A DNA stretch of 34,382 nucleotides from Candidatus Danuiimicrobium aquiferis (GTDB lineage: Bacteria > Omnitrophota > Omnitrophia > Omnitrophales > Danuiimicrobiaceae). Numbering within the stretch: the first letter of the stretch is position 1; each line of letters starts with the position of its first letter. A model generated the notes under the pieces. The model ran no database searches. It saw only the letters and a list, made by a program, of their open reading frames with translations, and was not told where the DNA came from. Positions 26,406 to 31,942 of this stretch are shown here, one piece after another. A program made the translations under genes and the position numbers. The stretch lies in NCBI GenBank assembly GCA_001804285.1, contig MHFR01000068.1:1-34382 (forward strand), given 5' to 3'.

Positions 26406-26870
26406 ATGAATACATTGAAATCATTATCCTTTTTAGTTATTCCCCTTTTTTTCTTGGTTTGCCAGCAGTTTGTATATGCATGGACTGAATACAGCAATGT
26501 TCGGTATCTTGACCTTGATGGTGATGCTACCAATGAAATCATCATTGAGGCCAAGCATGGAGCAGGGACTGGCCATTACATTGAGGATATGAGAATCTTT
26601 AAAGACAAATCCCCGGAACTGGAATTGATATTTCAAACTCAAACTGTAAATGAATATTTTATTGATAAAGACCACTCCAAAATTGTTTCTCAAGTATCTT
26701 TTACTGAACCAGATACAGCAAATGGGTTGAGAGACATCATTATTGAATCCGAGAAAATATATTTCACGGATAATGAAAATAAGATAATCGAAAAAGAAGA
26801 AAATCTTGGTAAAAAAGTTTTCAAATGGAACGGAGAAAAGTATATTGAGGCCAAGGGCAGTAGCTCGTAG
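26406..26870 (+). CDS. Secreted protein of unknown function with a calcium-binding-like DxDGD motif
   Basis: 154 residues from an ATG preceded by GAGGTG at close spacing. A signal peptide is visible (SLSFLVIPLFFLVCQQFVYA, cleavage near 25). The mature start reads VRYLDLDGDATNEIIIEAKHGAGTGHYIEDMRIFK, the pattern of FG-GAP/VCBS-type repeats in which DxDGDxxxE binds calcium. A second similar segment, IIIESEKIYFTDNENKIIEK, follows. The protein ends KVFKWNGEKYIEAKG. I do not recognise a named family. It is 8 bases downstream of the sirtuin gene, but a secreted protein cannot be its direct partner in the cytoplasm. A transfer unit carried together is more likely. Confidence 0.75.
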   Translation: MNTLKSLSFLVIPLFFLVCQQFVYAWTEYSNVRYLDLDGDATNEIIIEAKHGAGTGHYIEDMRIFKDKSPELELIFQTQTVNEYFIDKDHSKIVSQVSFTEPDTANGLRDIIIESEKIYFTDNENKIIEKEENLGKKVFKWNGEKYIEAKGSSS

Positions 26871-27013
26871 ATATTCATTCCTGTAGTGATTGATTGAGTG
26901 CCTGAAATAAAGCATCATTAATAATTTGAAAATGTTTTCCCTCGTTTCCCATTTACATTTAACAGATTTCCGATTGGATAAATTCCCCCATCCTATTTGA
27001 ATACAATATTTTT
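26871..27013. other. A+T-rich spacer without visible gene
   Basis: No reading frame with a ribosome site, no strong hairpin and no recognisable promoter. It separates the sirtuin operon from the recombinase remnant. Confidence 0.4.
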
Positions 27014-27210
27014 ATGTCCGGAGTCGATTTAAACACGGTCCTGAACTTCTCGGTCATGCGGATTTGAAAACAACTTTAATTTATGCCCACCTGTCAAAAG
27101 ACTACAAAATGAGGGCGGTAAACCTCCTTTGCACGAAAATGGAACCTATCCCGGCTCAGGAGCAAAACGTTCCGGCAGTTTCTTCCGAACCAGTATTAGC
27201 CATTGCATAA
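27014..27210 (+). pseudogene. Remnant of a tyrosine recombinase (XerC/D-like integrase), C-terminal part
   Basis: In frame from 27014 the DNA reads MSGVDLNTVLN. After a one-base deletion near 27045-27053 the next frame reads LLGHADLKTTLIYAHLSKDYKMRAVNLL and continues to a TAA at 27208-27210. This is the end of the catalytic domain of tyrosine recombinases: SGVDL-TV-LLGH supplies the third His, and IYAHLS carries the nucleophilic Tyr. Everything before SGVDL, including both catalytic Arg residues, is missing, so it is dead. It lies about 380 bases upstream of tRNA-Arg, a usual integration target, and suggests that the accessory genes before it arrived on an integrative element. Confidence 0.85.
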
Positions 27211-27224
27211 TCTGCAATTTTCCG

Positions 27225-27300
27225 CCAAAAAGCACGGCGGACTCGTCCGCGAAGCGAATAAGATGTGCTTTTGGACGGACTCGCCTCGCTTTGTGGCGAG
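27225..27300. repeat. Nested hairpin block
   Basis: CCAAAAAGCAC (27225-27235) pairs with GTGCTTTTGG (27265-27274) with one bulged A. It encloses GCGGA/TCCGC (27237-27250). CTCGCC (27280-27285) then pairs with GGCGAG (27295-27300). It follows the recombinase remnant and is GC-rich in an AT-rich setting. It could be an element end or structured RNA; no T-tract follows. Confidence 0.5.
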
Positions 27301-27438
27301 AAATAGACAAAAACAATAATAATATCATGCACGATTGACTCATTTTTAATCGTTGCATATTTTATACGATACTTTAAAATCTCCTATTTAGAAGTGAGTT
27401 TCTTACTTTATAATTACCGATCAATTAAACATGCAGTG

Positions 27439-27541
27439 TCGGGAGCGGCTTCAATAGCTGCCCCCACACAGTACTTGCGCAGAAGCGCAAGTAGCCCCGT
27501 CCCGCGTTGCGGGACTGCTGGTAACAGGGAGTGGGCGGTAG
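27439..27541 (+). ncRNA. Cloverleaf-like structured RNA candidate upstream of tRNA-Arg
   Basis: A closing stem joins CTGCCCCCAC (27458-27467) with GTGGGCGGTAG (27531-27541), 10 pairs with one bulged base. Inside are TACTTGCGC-AGAA-GCGCAAGTA (27472-27493, 9 pairs) and GTCCCGC-GTT-GCGGGAC (27499-27515, 7 pairs). A competing 5' hairpin GGGAGCGGC/GCTGCCCCC (about 27440-27465) would use part of the closing strand. The block sits between a recombinase remnant and tRNA-Arg. It is not one of the common RNAs I can recognise (SRP, RNase P, tmRNA, 6S). A transposon-end RNA or a new element is possible. Confidence 0.5.
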
Positions 27542-27587
27542 TATTTTTCTCACGTAAGATAGTTTGTAGTGTAATACAACGAGATGT

Positions 27588-27661
<74 letters not shown>

Positions 27662-27679
27662 TTTTTTTTTGGAATTGCC

Positions 27680-27723
27680 ACGGTACCATGTATGGAAGGG
27701 ACACGTACCTGGTACCGTTTTTT
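27680..27723 (+). terminator. Intrinsic terminator after tRNA-Arg
   Basis: ACGGTACC (27680-27687) pairs with GGTACCGT (27711-27718), an 8-bp stem with a 23-base loop, followed by T residues to 27723. A T9 tract (27662-27670) directly after the tRNA may also help end transcription. Confidence 0.55.
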
Positions 27724-27754
27724 ATTGATAGTTGCATAACGGGTTTGCACAAAC

Positions 27755-27783
27755 TTGCAGTTCCTACAAATTTCCGCTATAAT
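27755..27783 (+). promoter_or_regulatory. Sigma70-type promoter of the toxin-antitoxin operon
   Basis: TTGCAG at 27755-27760, exactly 17 bases, and TATAAT at 27778-27783. Transcription would start near 27790, inside the inverted repeat that probably serves as operator. Confidence 0.75.
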
Positions 27784-27788
27784 TTAGT

Positions 27789-27815
27789 TAGCCAGAATAA
27801 TGGCTATTATTGGCT
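27789..27815. promoter_or_regulatory. Operator candidate for the antitoxin
   Basis: TAGCCA (27789-27794) and TGGCTA (27801-27806) form an inverted repeat with a 6-base spacer. A further TGGCT follows at 27811. It directly follows the -10 box, the normal place for autoregulation by a YefM-type antitoxin and its toxin complex. Confidence 0.55.
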
Positions 27816-27839
27816 TAAATTTAGGATAGGAGAATCCAT

Positions 27840-28100
27840 ATGAACTATATGAATTTGGCAGAGGCGAAGGATAAACTAAGCCAACTGATTAAAGACTCGG
27901 CGGAAACGACGGAACCTGTAACCATTACGGTTCATGGCCGAAAAGAAGCGGTTTTGATTTCTCTGACAGAATACGAATCTTTGTTGGAGACGATTCAAAT
28001 TCTCAAGAACCAGAAATTAGTCAAGAAAATTGCCGGAGCGTTAAATGAAGTGAAACAGGGGAGAGTTGTCTCTTTTAAAGTGATCAAGAAGGACGCGTAA
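27840..28100 (+). CDS. Antitoxin of the YefM/Phd family
   Basis: 86 residues from an ATG with AGGAG 8 bases upstream. MNYMNLAEAKDKLSQLIKDSAETTEPVTITVHGRKEAVLISLTEYESLLET is the Phd/YefM DNA-binding domain: the strand-helix start, the VTITxxGRxxAVLIS segment and the EYESLLETIQIL helix. The C-terminal tail from about 60 would wrap the toxin. The toxin gene starts 11 bases after its stop, in the usual order. Promoter and inverted repeat stand immediately upstream, fitting autorepression. Confidence 0.92.
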   Translation: MNYMNLAEAKDKLSQLIKDSAETTEPVTITVHGRKEAVLISLTEYESLLETIQILKNQKLVKKIAGALNEVKQGRVVSFKVIKKDA

Positions 28101-28111
28101 AACCCTACCAT

Positions 28112-28375
28112 ATGAAAAAGTACCAAGTCTACCTCACAAGAACTGCGCAAAAAGATTATGACCGTATTCGGGATGAAAAACTCCGGCGGGGAGTAAATCG
28201 AGTTATTGAAAAAATCCAAGAGGATCCGTATCAATTTAAACGTCTTACAGGGCCGCTTTCGTATTTACATTCTGCAAAAACATTTTCTTTTAGAGTTCTA
28301 TATCAAATCCATGATAAAAAATTGATTATTTTTGTGATTTCCATTGAGCACAGAAAAAACGTGTATCGTTATTAG
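28112..28375 (+). CDS. Toxin of the RelE/ParE superfamily (YoeB/Txe-like)
   Basis: 87 residues: MKKYQVYLTRTAQKDYDRIRDEKLRRGVNRVIEKIQEDPYQFKRLTG, then a strand AKTFSFRVLYQIHDKKLIIFVISIEHRKNVYRY. The helical hairpin and four-stranded sheet with terminal H-R-K-x-x-Y are typical of RelE-type ribosome-dependent mRNA interferases. The Arg in FSFRVLYQI and the final HRKNVYRY are candidate active-site residues. It is encoded 11 bases behind the YefM-like antitoxin. RelE/RelK-like or ParE-like action cannot be separated by sequence alone, although the end pattern favours RelE. Confidence 0.9.
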   Translation: MKKYQVYLTRTAQKDYDRIRDEKLRRGVNRVIEKIQEDPYQFKRLTGPLSYLHSAKTFSFRVLYQIHDKKLIIFVISIEHRKNVYRY

Positions 28376-28510
28376 ATGCGGGCAAAAGTCACAAGGGCAT
28401 ATGGTACAAGTAAATGAGGGGAAGAAAGTTAAGGATTGAAACGAGGCGATATGTTGGCCGCCATTTTTAAAAAATTAAAACAGGTGCTGGTAAGTCTGGA
28501 AGTGAGGCCT
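28376..28510. other. Spacer behind the toxin gene
   Basis: A 28-codon frame (start near 28450) runs into the hairpin array and has no support. GATTGAAACG at about 28433 recalls the end of some CRISPR repeats, but it occurs once and there is no array. Confidence 0.4.
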
Positions 28511-28583
28511 AACCCGACTTTCTCATCGATTTTGTGAATCGACGAGAAAGTCGCTTTGGGCGCAATAAGTTACGCCCAAAGTT
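28511..28583. repeat. 73-bp double-hairpin repeat, copy 1
   Basis: This is exactly the reverse complement of 30748-30820. It holds hairpin 1 (GACTTTCTC-A-TCGATT paired with AATCGA-C-GAGAAAGTC, loop TTGTG, 28516-28552) and hairpin 2 (CTTTGGGCG/CGCCCAAAG, 28554-28581). It is the first part of the five-hairpin array. The two copies form a perfect inverted pair about 2.2 kb apart around the metB-like gene. Confidence 0.92.
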
Positions 28584-28697
28584 TTGCGCCCTTGCTAAAT
28601 CAGGGCGCAAAAGATAAGCCCTGCGTTGCAAAGATGAATACCCTCTTTGCACCGCAGCTCTTACGAGCGGAATTTCTTATTAACGATGAGAAATCCG
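28516..28697. repeat. Array of five back-to-back hairpins
   Basis: In order: H1 28516-28552 (15 pairs, 1 mismatch), H2 28554-28581 (9 pairs), H3 28582-28612 (TTTTGCGCCCT/AGGGCGCAAAA, 11 pairs), H4 28621-28657 (CTGCG-T-TGCAAAG with CTTTGCA-C-CGCAG, 12 pairs and a T-C mismatch), and H5 28668-28697 (CGGA-A-TTTCT with AGAAATCCG, 9 pairs and one bulge). The gaps between hairpins are 1, 0, 8 and 10 bases; the loops are 5, 10, 9, 11 and 11 bases. The stems are unrelated in sequence. A 63-codon frame crosses it but is a by-product. Confidence 0.85.
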
Positions 28698-28743
28698 GGC
28701 TAAACCGTGTGTGTTATGCCAAAAATTATGCGGATACTCTGTT

Positions 28744-29323
28744 GTGATTGGCAAAAACGAAGACAGCAGGTTAGAGCACCGGGAGAAGCTATTTTATTGC
28801 GTTCAACACGGTCTTGAAGAAGTCAGGCGGCTTTTGAATGATTATCATCATCCGCTCATTTTTATGCCGCCCGGGAAGAATGAAATCGGCGGCTCATTTC
28901 TTTATACTCGAGGTGATTTCAAAGTTCACGACTATTCGCTGAAGGAGGAAAATGTCTATCAGGAACATTTAAACGCAATGCGCGCCAGAGGCGAAGCGGA
29001 CAAGATTTTATGGCTTAACGGCAATGTTATTTTTGACTGTTTTGACAAACCTTTGTTTAGAAATGAAATCACAGGAACGACCCTTACAAAGGATGAAGTT
29101 GTCCGGAGGCTTTCTTCGGTTCTTTATGAGATGGAAGCGACTTATCCGAGAGGCGAGTATTGGTTTGCTGAGCCACGAGACGCAGGGGGTATCTATCTCT
29201 GGAGTGTTATTTGAAGTGAATGATCCGTGCCCGCCACGATTTCGGAATGAAAATTTTTTACACATTCTTTATCATCCGGATTCCATGGACCGATCTCTTT
29301 TTTTATTGTTGAAAAGCGATTGA
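28744..29323 (+). pseudogene. Unknown gene, probably frameshifted near its 3' end
   Basis: The main frame runs to a TGA at 29212-29214. It is open from an ATG at 28711, but the first 11 codons touch the hairpin region, so GTG 28744 is an equally good start; neither has a clear ribosome site. It reads EHREKLFYCVQHGLEEVRRLL, HPLIFMPPGKNEIGGSFLYTRGDFKVHDYS, ADKILWLNGNVIFDCFDKPLF and ends RGEYWFAEPRDAGGIYLWSVI. In the +1 frame the protein-like VLFEVNDPCPPRFRNENFLH, then ILYHPDSMDRSLFLLLKSD, follows directly to a stop at 29323. A single-base shift around 29198-29212 would join them into about 192 residues. No family is recognised. A sequencing error is the alternative to a real frameshift. Confidence 0.6.
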
Positions 29324-29383
29324 AAGTGTTTTATTCTTCATTAGATTTATCGCATATTACGAATAGCTTATAGTGGACCAAGG

Positions 29384-29542
29384 GTGTCTATTTAGTGTTT
29401 TGAAGTGGTGAACACGCCAGTTCGTGTCATGCCCACATGCTTTAAGCGGGCATCCATAGTTGCTGGATTCCCGCTTTCGCGGGAATGACAAAAAAGCGGA
29501 CAACCTTTTATAGATAATCACTTCAAAGCGCTAAACAAATAC
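29384..29542. mobile_element. MITE-like element C (159 bp), in the leader of the metB-like gene
   Basis: Same borders and double-hairpin core as the copy at 30905-31063, from which it differs at about four positions. Left GTGTCTATTTAGTG and right CGCTAAACAAATAC are the terminal inverted repeat ends. The ribosome site of the metB-like gene begins within 8 bases of its right end, so any transcript of that gene starting upstream must run through the hairpins. Confidence 0.9.
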
Positions 29543-29558
29543 GACCAAGGAGATAGAA

Positions 29559-30698
29559 ATGGATATCCAAACAAAAGCCGTTCTTGCCGGGACGGTAAAA
29601 GATTCTATCTACAATTCTGTCATTACACCAATTTATCCGACGTCCACATTTCGTTTTGATCGTTTGGGCCAGCATAAAGGTTATGATTATACCCGAAGCG
29701 GAAATCCCACACGCGCTGCATTAGAAGAGAATATTGCGGCGCTTGAAGGCGGGCTTGGGGCTGCGGCCACAGCGACAGGAATGGCGGCAATTACGGCGGT
29801 CATGTTCTTGTGTGAACCAGGGGATCATGTCATTACAGGAAATGATATTTATGGGGGTAGTTACCGTTTATTTAAAGATATTTTTTCCAAGAAAGGGCTT
29901 TCTTTTTCTTTTATTAATATGATGAATCTTAAAGAAATTGGAAAAGCGATCCAAAAAAACACCAAGATGATTTGGATTGAAACTCCGTCGAATCCGCTTT
30001 TACATATTGTTGATTTGCAGTCGACGATTGCTCTAGCGAAAAGCAAAGGTATTTTGGCTGTTATTGACAATACTTTTTTATCGCCGTATTTTCAAAGACC
30101 TTTTGAATTTGGTGCGGATATCATCGTGCATTCCACAACCAAATATCTCAACGGGCATAGTGACGTTGTTGGCGGCACGATTGTTTACAATGATAAAAAA
30201 ATCGAGGAGAAAATAAAATTTTTGGTTAATGCTTTGGGCGTAAGCGAAGCGCCTTTTGATTCGTGGCTTGTGCTCCGCGGTATTAAGACTCTCGCGTGCC
30301 GGATGGAAACCCACCAGCAGAATGCTTTAAAAATTGCAACCTTTCTCGAAAGTCATCCGAGAGTCAAAAAAGTTTACTATACGGGTCTCAAAAGTCATCC
30401 GCAGCAGGCCTTAATCAAAAAACAGATGAAAGGTTTTGGTGGAATGCTGGCGTTTGAACTCGATACGTCTAAAATTTCTCTCGATACTTTTTTTTCAAAA
30501 GTAAAACTCTTTCAATTAGCCGAATCTTTGGGAGGAGTGGAATCTTTGATCGAACATCCATGGACAATGAGTCACGCTTCCATGGGGCCGGAGGGCCTTA
30601 AAGCATCAGGGATAACCCAAGAGACAATCCGTGTTTCTGTTGGAATTGAAAGCGCTAATGATTTGATTGGGGAATTGAAGAATGCGTTAGGAAAATAG
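29559..30698 (+). CDS. metB: Cystathionine gamma-synthase / gamma-lyase family PLP enzyme
   Basis: 379 residues, ATG with AAGGAGAT 6 bases before it. Cys/Met-metabolism PLP family: YDYTRSGNPTRAALEENIAALEGG, the cofactor loop ATATGMAAITA, DNTFLSPYFQRP, and the Schiff-base lysine Lys195 in VHSTTKYLNGHSDVVGG. The C-terminus SLGGVESLIEHPWTMSHASM and GITQETIRVSVGIE is typical. The length of about 380 fits cystathionine gamma-synthase (O-acyl-homoserine plus cysteine to cystathionine) or gamma-lyase; O-acetylhomoserine sulfhydrylases are about 50 residues longer. The nearby cysK and sulfate genes favour a biosynthetic role, but synthase and lyase cannot be told apart safely. It is bracketed by MITE copies C and D and by the inverted 73-bp repeats. 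Confidence 0.88.
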   Translation: MDIQTKAVLAGTVKDSIYNSVITPIYPTSTFRFDRLGQHKGYDYTRSGNPTRAALEENIAALEGGLGAAATATGMAAITAVMFLCEPGDHVITGNDIYGGSYRLFKDIFSKKGLSFSFINMMNLKEIGKAIQKNTKMIWIETPSNPLLHIVDLQSTIALAKSKGILAVIDNTFLSPYFQRPFEFGADIIVHSTTKYLNGHSDVVGGTIVYNDKKIEEKIKFLVNALGVSEAPFDSWLVLRGIKTLACRMETHQQNALKIATFLESHPRVKKVYYTGLKSHPQQALIKKQMKGFGGMLAFELDTSKISLDTFFSKVKLFQLAESLGGVESLIEHPWTMSHASMGPEGLKASGITQETIRVSVGIESANDLIGELKNALGK

Positions 30699-30747
30699 GT
30701 TCGGGGCTGATCCTTCGCTTCGCATTTAATCATCGAAAGAATTATTA

Positions 30748-30820
30748 AACTTTGGGCGTAACTTATTGCGCCCAAAGCGACTTTCTCGTCGATTCACAAA
30801 ATCGATGAGAAAGTCGGGTT
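30748..30820. repeat. 73-bp double-hairpin repeat, copy 2 (inverted)
   Basis: Exact reverse complement of 28511-28583, placed 50 bases after the metB-like stop codon. It contains the CTTTGGGCG/CGCCCAAAG and CGACTTTCTC...GAGAAAGTCG hairpins and could act as a transcription barrier. An antisense frame (30572-30775) shares its first residues with a frame at 28556 only because of this repeat. Confidence 0.92.
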
Positions 30821-30904
30821 AGAAGTGAGCCGCTTTTAAATATCAAAAGCTCGTCGGACTTGATCGGCGTCCAGACTGTATTTTCCGTATCCGTTTGATT
30901 TATG

Positions 30905-31063
30905 GTGTCTATTTAGCGTTTTGAAGTGGTGAACACGCCAGTTCGTGTCATGCCCGCATGCTTTAAGCGGGCATCCATAGTTGCTGGATTCCCGCTTTCG
31001 CGGGAATGACAAAAAAGCGGACGACCTTTTACAGATAATCACTTCAAAGCGCTAAACAAATAC
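30905..31063. mobile_element. MITE-like element D (159 bp)
   Basis: The cleanest copy of the family. Terminal inverted repeats are GTGTCTATTTAGCGTTTTGAAGTG on the left and CACTTCAAAGCGCTAAACAAATAC on the right. The core is TGTCATGCCCGC-ATGCTTTAA-GCGGGCATCCA, then TGGATTCCCGC-TTTC-GCGGGAATGACA. It lies between the metB-like and Rrf2 genes and encodes no protein. Confidence 0.9.
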
Positions 31064-31193
31064 GATTTATGTAGGGGAGTTTTTTGTTCGGAATTGGCTG
31101 GTTTTGACAAATCCGAGATAGGGCGTATAGGAAGGTGCTTACTTGAAAGATAATCTGAAAATGGCACATTTGTACAGATGTATGGAGAAAAGC

Positions 31194-31221
31194 TTGACAA
31201 TAATTTGAAACATGATATACT
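31194..31221 (+). promoter_or_regulatory. Sigma70-type promoter of the Rrf2 regulator
   Basis: Consensus TTGACA at 31194-31199, a 16-base spacer and TATACT at 31216-31221. The predicted start of transcription (about 31228) falls inside the AAAATGATAAAC motif that recurs before cysK, which would allow autorepression. Confidence 0.75.
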
Positions 31222-31226
31222 TCAGT

Positions 31227-31247
31227 AAAATGATAAACATAGTAATG
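31227..31247 (+). promoter_or_regulatory. Candidate Rrf2 binding motif, copy 1
   Basis: AAAATGATAAACATAGTAAT overlaps the predicted transcription start of the regulator gene. It matches 31715-31735 at 17 of 20 positions. Confidence 0.45.
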
Positions 31248-31264
31248 TAGGAGTTTCTTGACAT

Positions 31265-31693
31265 ATGCGAATATCAGCAAGGTGTGATTACTCATTAGCG
31301 GCTTTATTAGAATTAGCGTTGCATTGGCCAAGTGAAGAGCCTATGCAAATTCAGGATATTGCAAAGAACCAGGATATCCCATTACGGTATTTGGTTCAAA
31401 TTCTCATCCGGTTGAAGTCGAAAGGATGGGTTGAAAGTGTTAGGGGGCAAAGCGGAGGGTATCGTTTAAAAAAAAGACCAGACCAAATATCTCTTGGAGA
31501 GGTATTAAGAGACATAGAAGGGCCGGTGCTTCCGGTGGTTGAAAGCACATCTTCTTCAAAGAGAATGAATGTATTTAATGGAACTTGGAGAAATGTGGAA
31601 AAAGCCATAAATGATGTGGTGAACAGTGTGACATTCGATGATTTGCGTAACAAGATTAAAAATGAAAAAAATGTTCCAATGTACGTGATATAA
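31265..31693 (+). CDS. Rrf2-family transcriptional regulator, CymR-like
   Basis: 142 residues. MRISARCDYSLAALLELALHW and MQIQDIAKNQDIPLRYLVQILIRLKSKGWVESVRGQSGGYRLKK are the Rrf2 winged helix-turn-helix with the R-G-x-x-G-G-Y wing. LGEVLRDIEGPVLPV follows, then a dimer helix. The three cysteines that hold the FeS cluster in IscR and NsrR are absent; the only Cys is residue 7. This fits CymR, the cysteine regulator of Bacillus that senses sulfur status together with CysK. Gene order supports that role: cysK, cysH and cysD follow. AGGAG lies about 11 bases before the ATG, slightly far. Ligand and partner are inference. Confidence 0.88.
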   Translation: MRISARCDYSLAALLELALHWPSEEPMQIQDIAKNQDIPLRYLVQILIRLKSKGWVESVRGQSGGYRLKKRPDQISLGEVLRDIEGPVLPVVESTSSSKRMNVFNGTWRNVEKAINDVVNSVTFDDLRNKIKNEKNVPMYVI

Positions 31694-31709
31694 TTTTTTA
31701 ATTAAATCA

Positions 31710-31735
31710 TTATCAAAATGATAAACGTGGTGATT
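31710..31735 (+). promoter_or_regulatory. Candidate Rrf2 binding motif, copy 2, with palindrome
   Basis: TTATCA-AAA-TGATAA (31710-31724) is a perfect palindrome, and AAAATGATAAACGTGGTGAT (31715-31734) repeats the motif found before the regulator gene. It ends at the TTG start of the small ORF in front of cysK. Confidence 0.5.
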
Positions 31736-31847
31736 GAAAATCAAAAAAATAGAAAATGACAATGAGTATTTTAAAAAAGAAGTAAATGTTAAATTTGATG
31801 AACGAGCAGGGTGTTGGATCGGCACAAGTAAATGCGGTGGTGAGTGA
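31734..31847 (+). CDS. Small ORF (37 aa) with two Cys, possible leader peptide of the cysteine operon
   Basis: TTG start directly behind GTGGTGA, 37 codons, TGA at 31845-31847. It begins with a charged, Lys/Glu-rich half (KIKKIENDNEYFKKEVNVKF) and ends DERAGCWIGTSKCGGE, with Cys27 and Cys34. It lies between the Rrf2 gene and cysK, 95 bases before the cysK start. The charged start and short Cys/Gly end look like a leader-core peptide, or like a Cys-codon attenuation peptide. TTG is a weak start and the whole could be chance. No modifying enzyme or clear terminator/antiterminator pair is visible. Confidence 0.35.
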   Translation: MKIKKIENDNEYFKKEVNVKFDERAGCWIGTSKCGGE

Positions 31848-31942
31848 GGCATTTTTACACGTTTCTCGAAAACGGGTCTTTCTTAATGGTGAAGAAATAT
31901 AATTAAAAAAACGGAAATGATATTTTAAAAGGAGGGTTTTAT

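Noticed and set aside
28430-28450. GATTGAAACG resembling the end of a type I CRISPR repeat
   Set aside because: Single occurrence, no spacing pattern and no cas genes.
28505-28720. GCCTAAC ... GTTATGC flanking the hairpin array, reminiscent of integron attC ends
   Set aside because: The bases do not fit the RYYYAAC/GTTRRRY pair fully, the fold is five separate hairpins rather than one, and no integron integrase is seen.
28556-28747. 63-codon frame across the hairpin array
   Set aside because: Its residues come from the palindromes; the same first residues appear antisense at 30775 only because of the inverted 73-bp repeat.
31799-31903. 34-codon frame (MNEQGVGSAQVN...) before cysK
   Set aside because: Overlaps the Cys-containing ORF in another frame, has no ribosome site and no hallmark.
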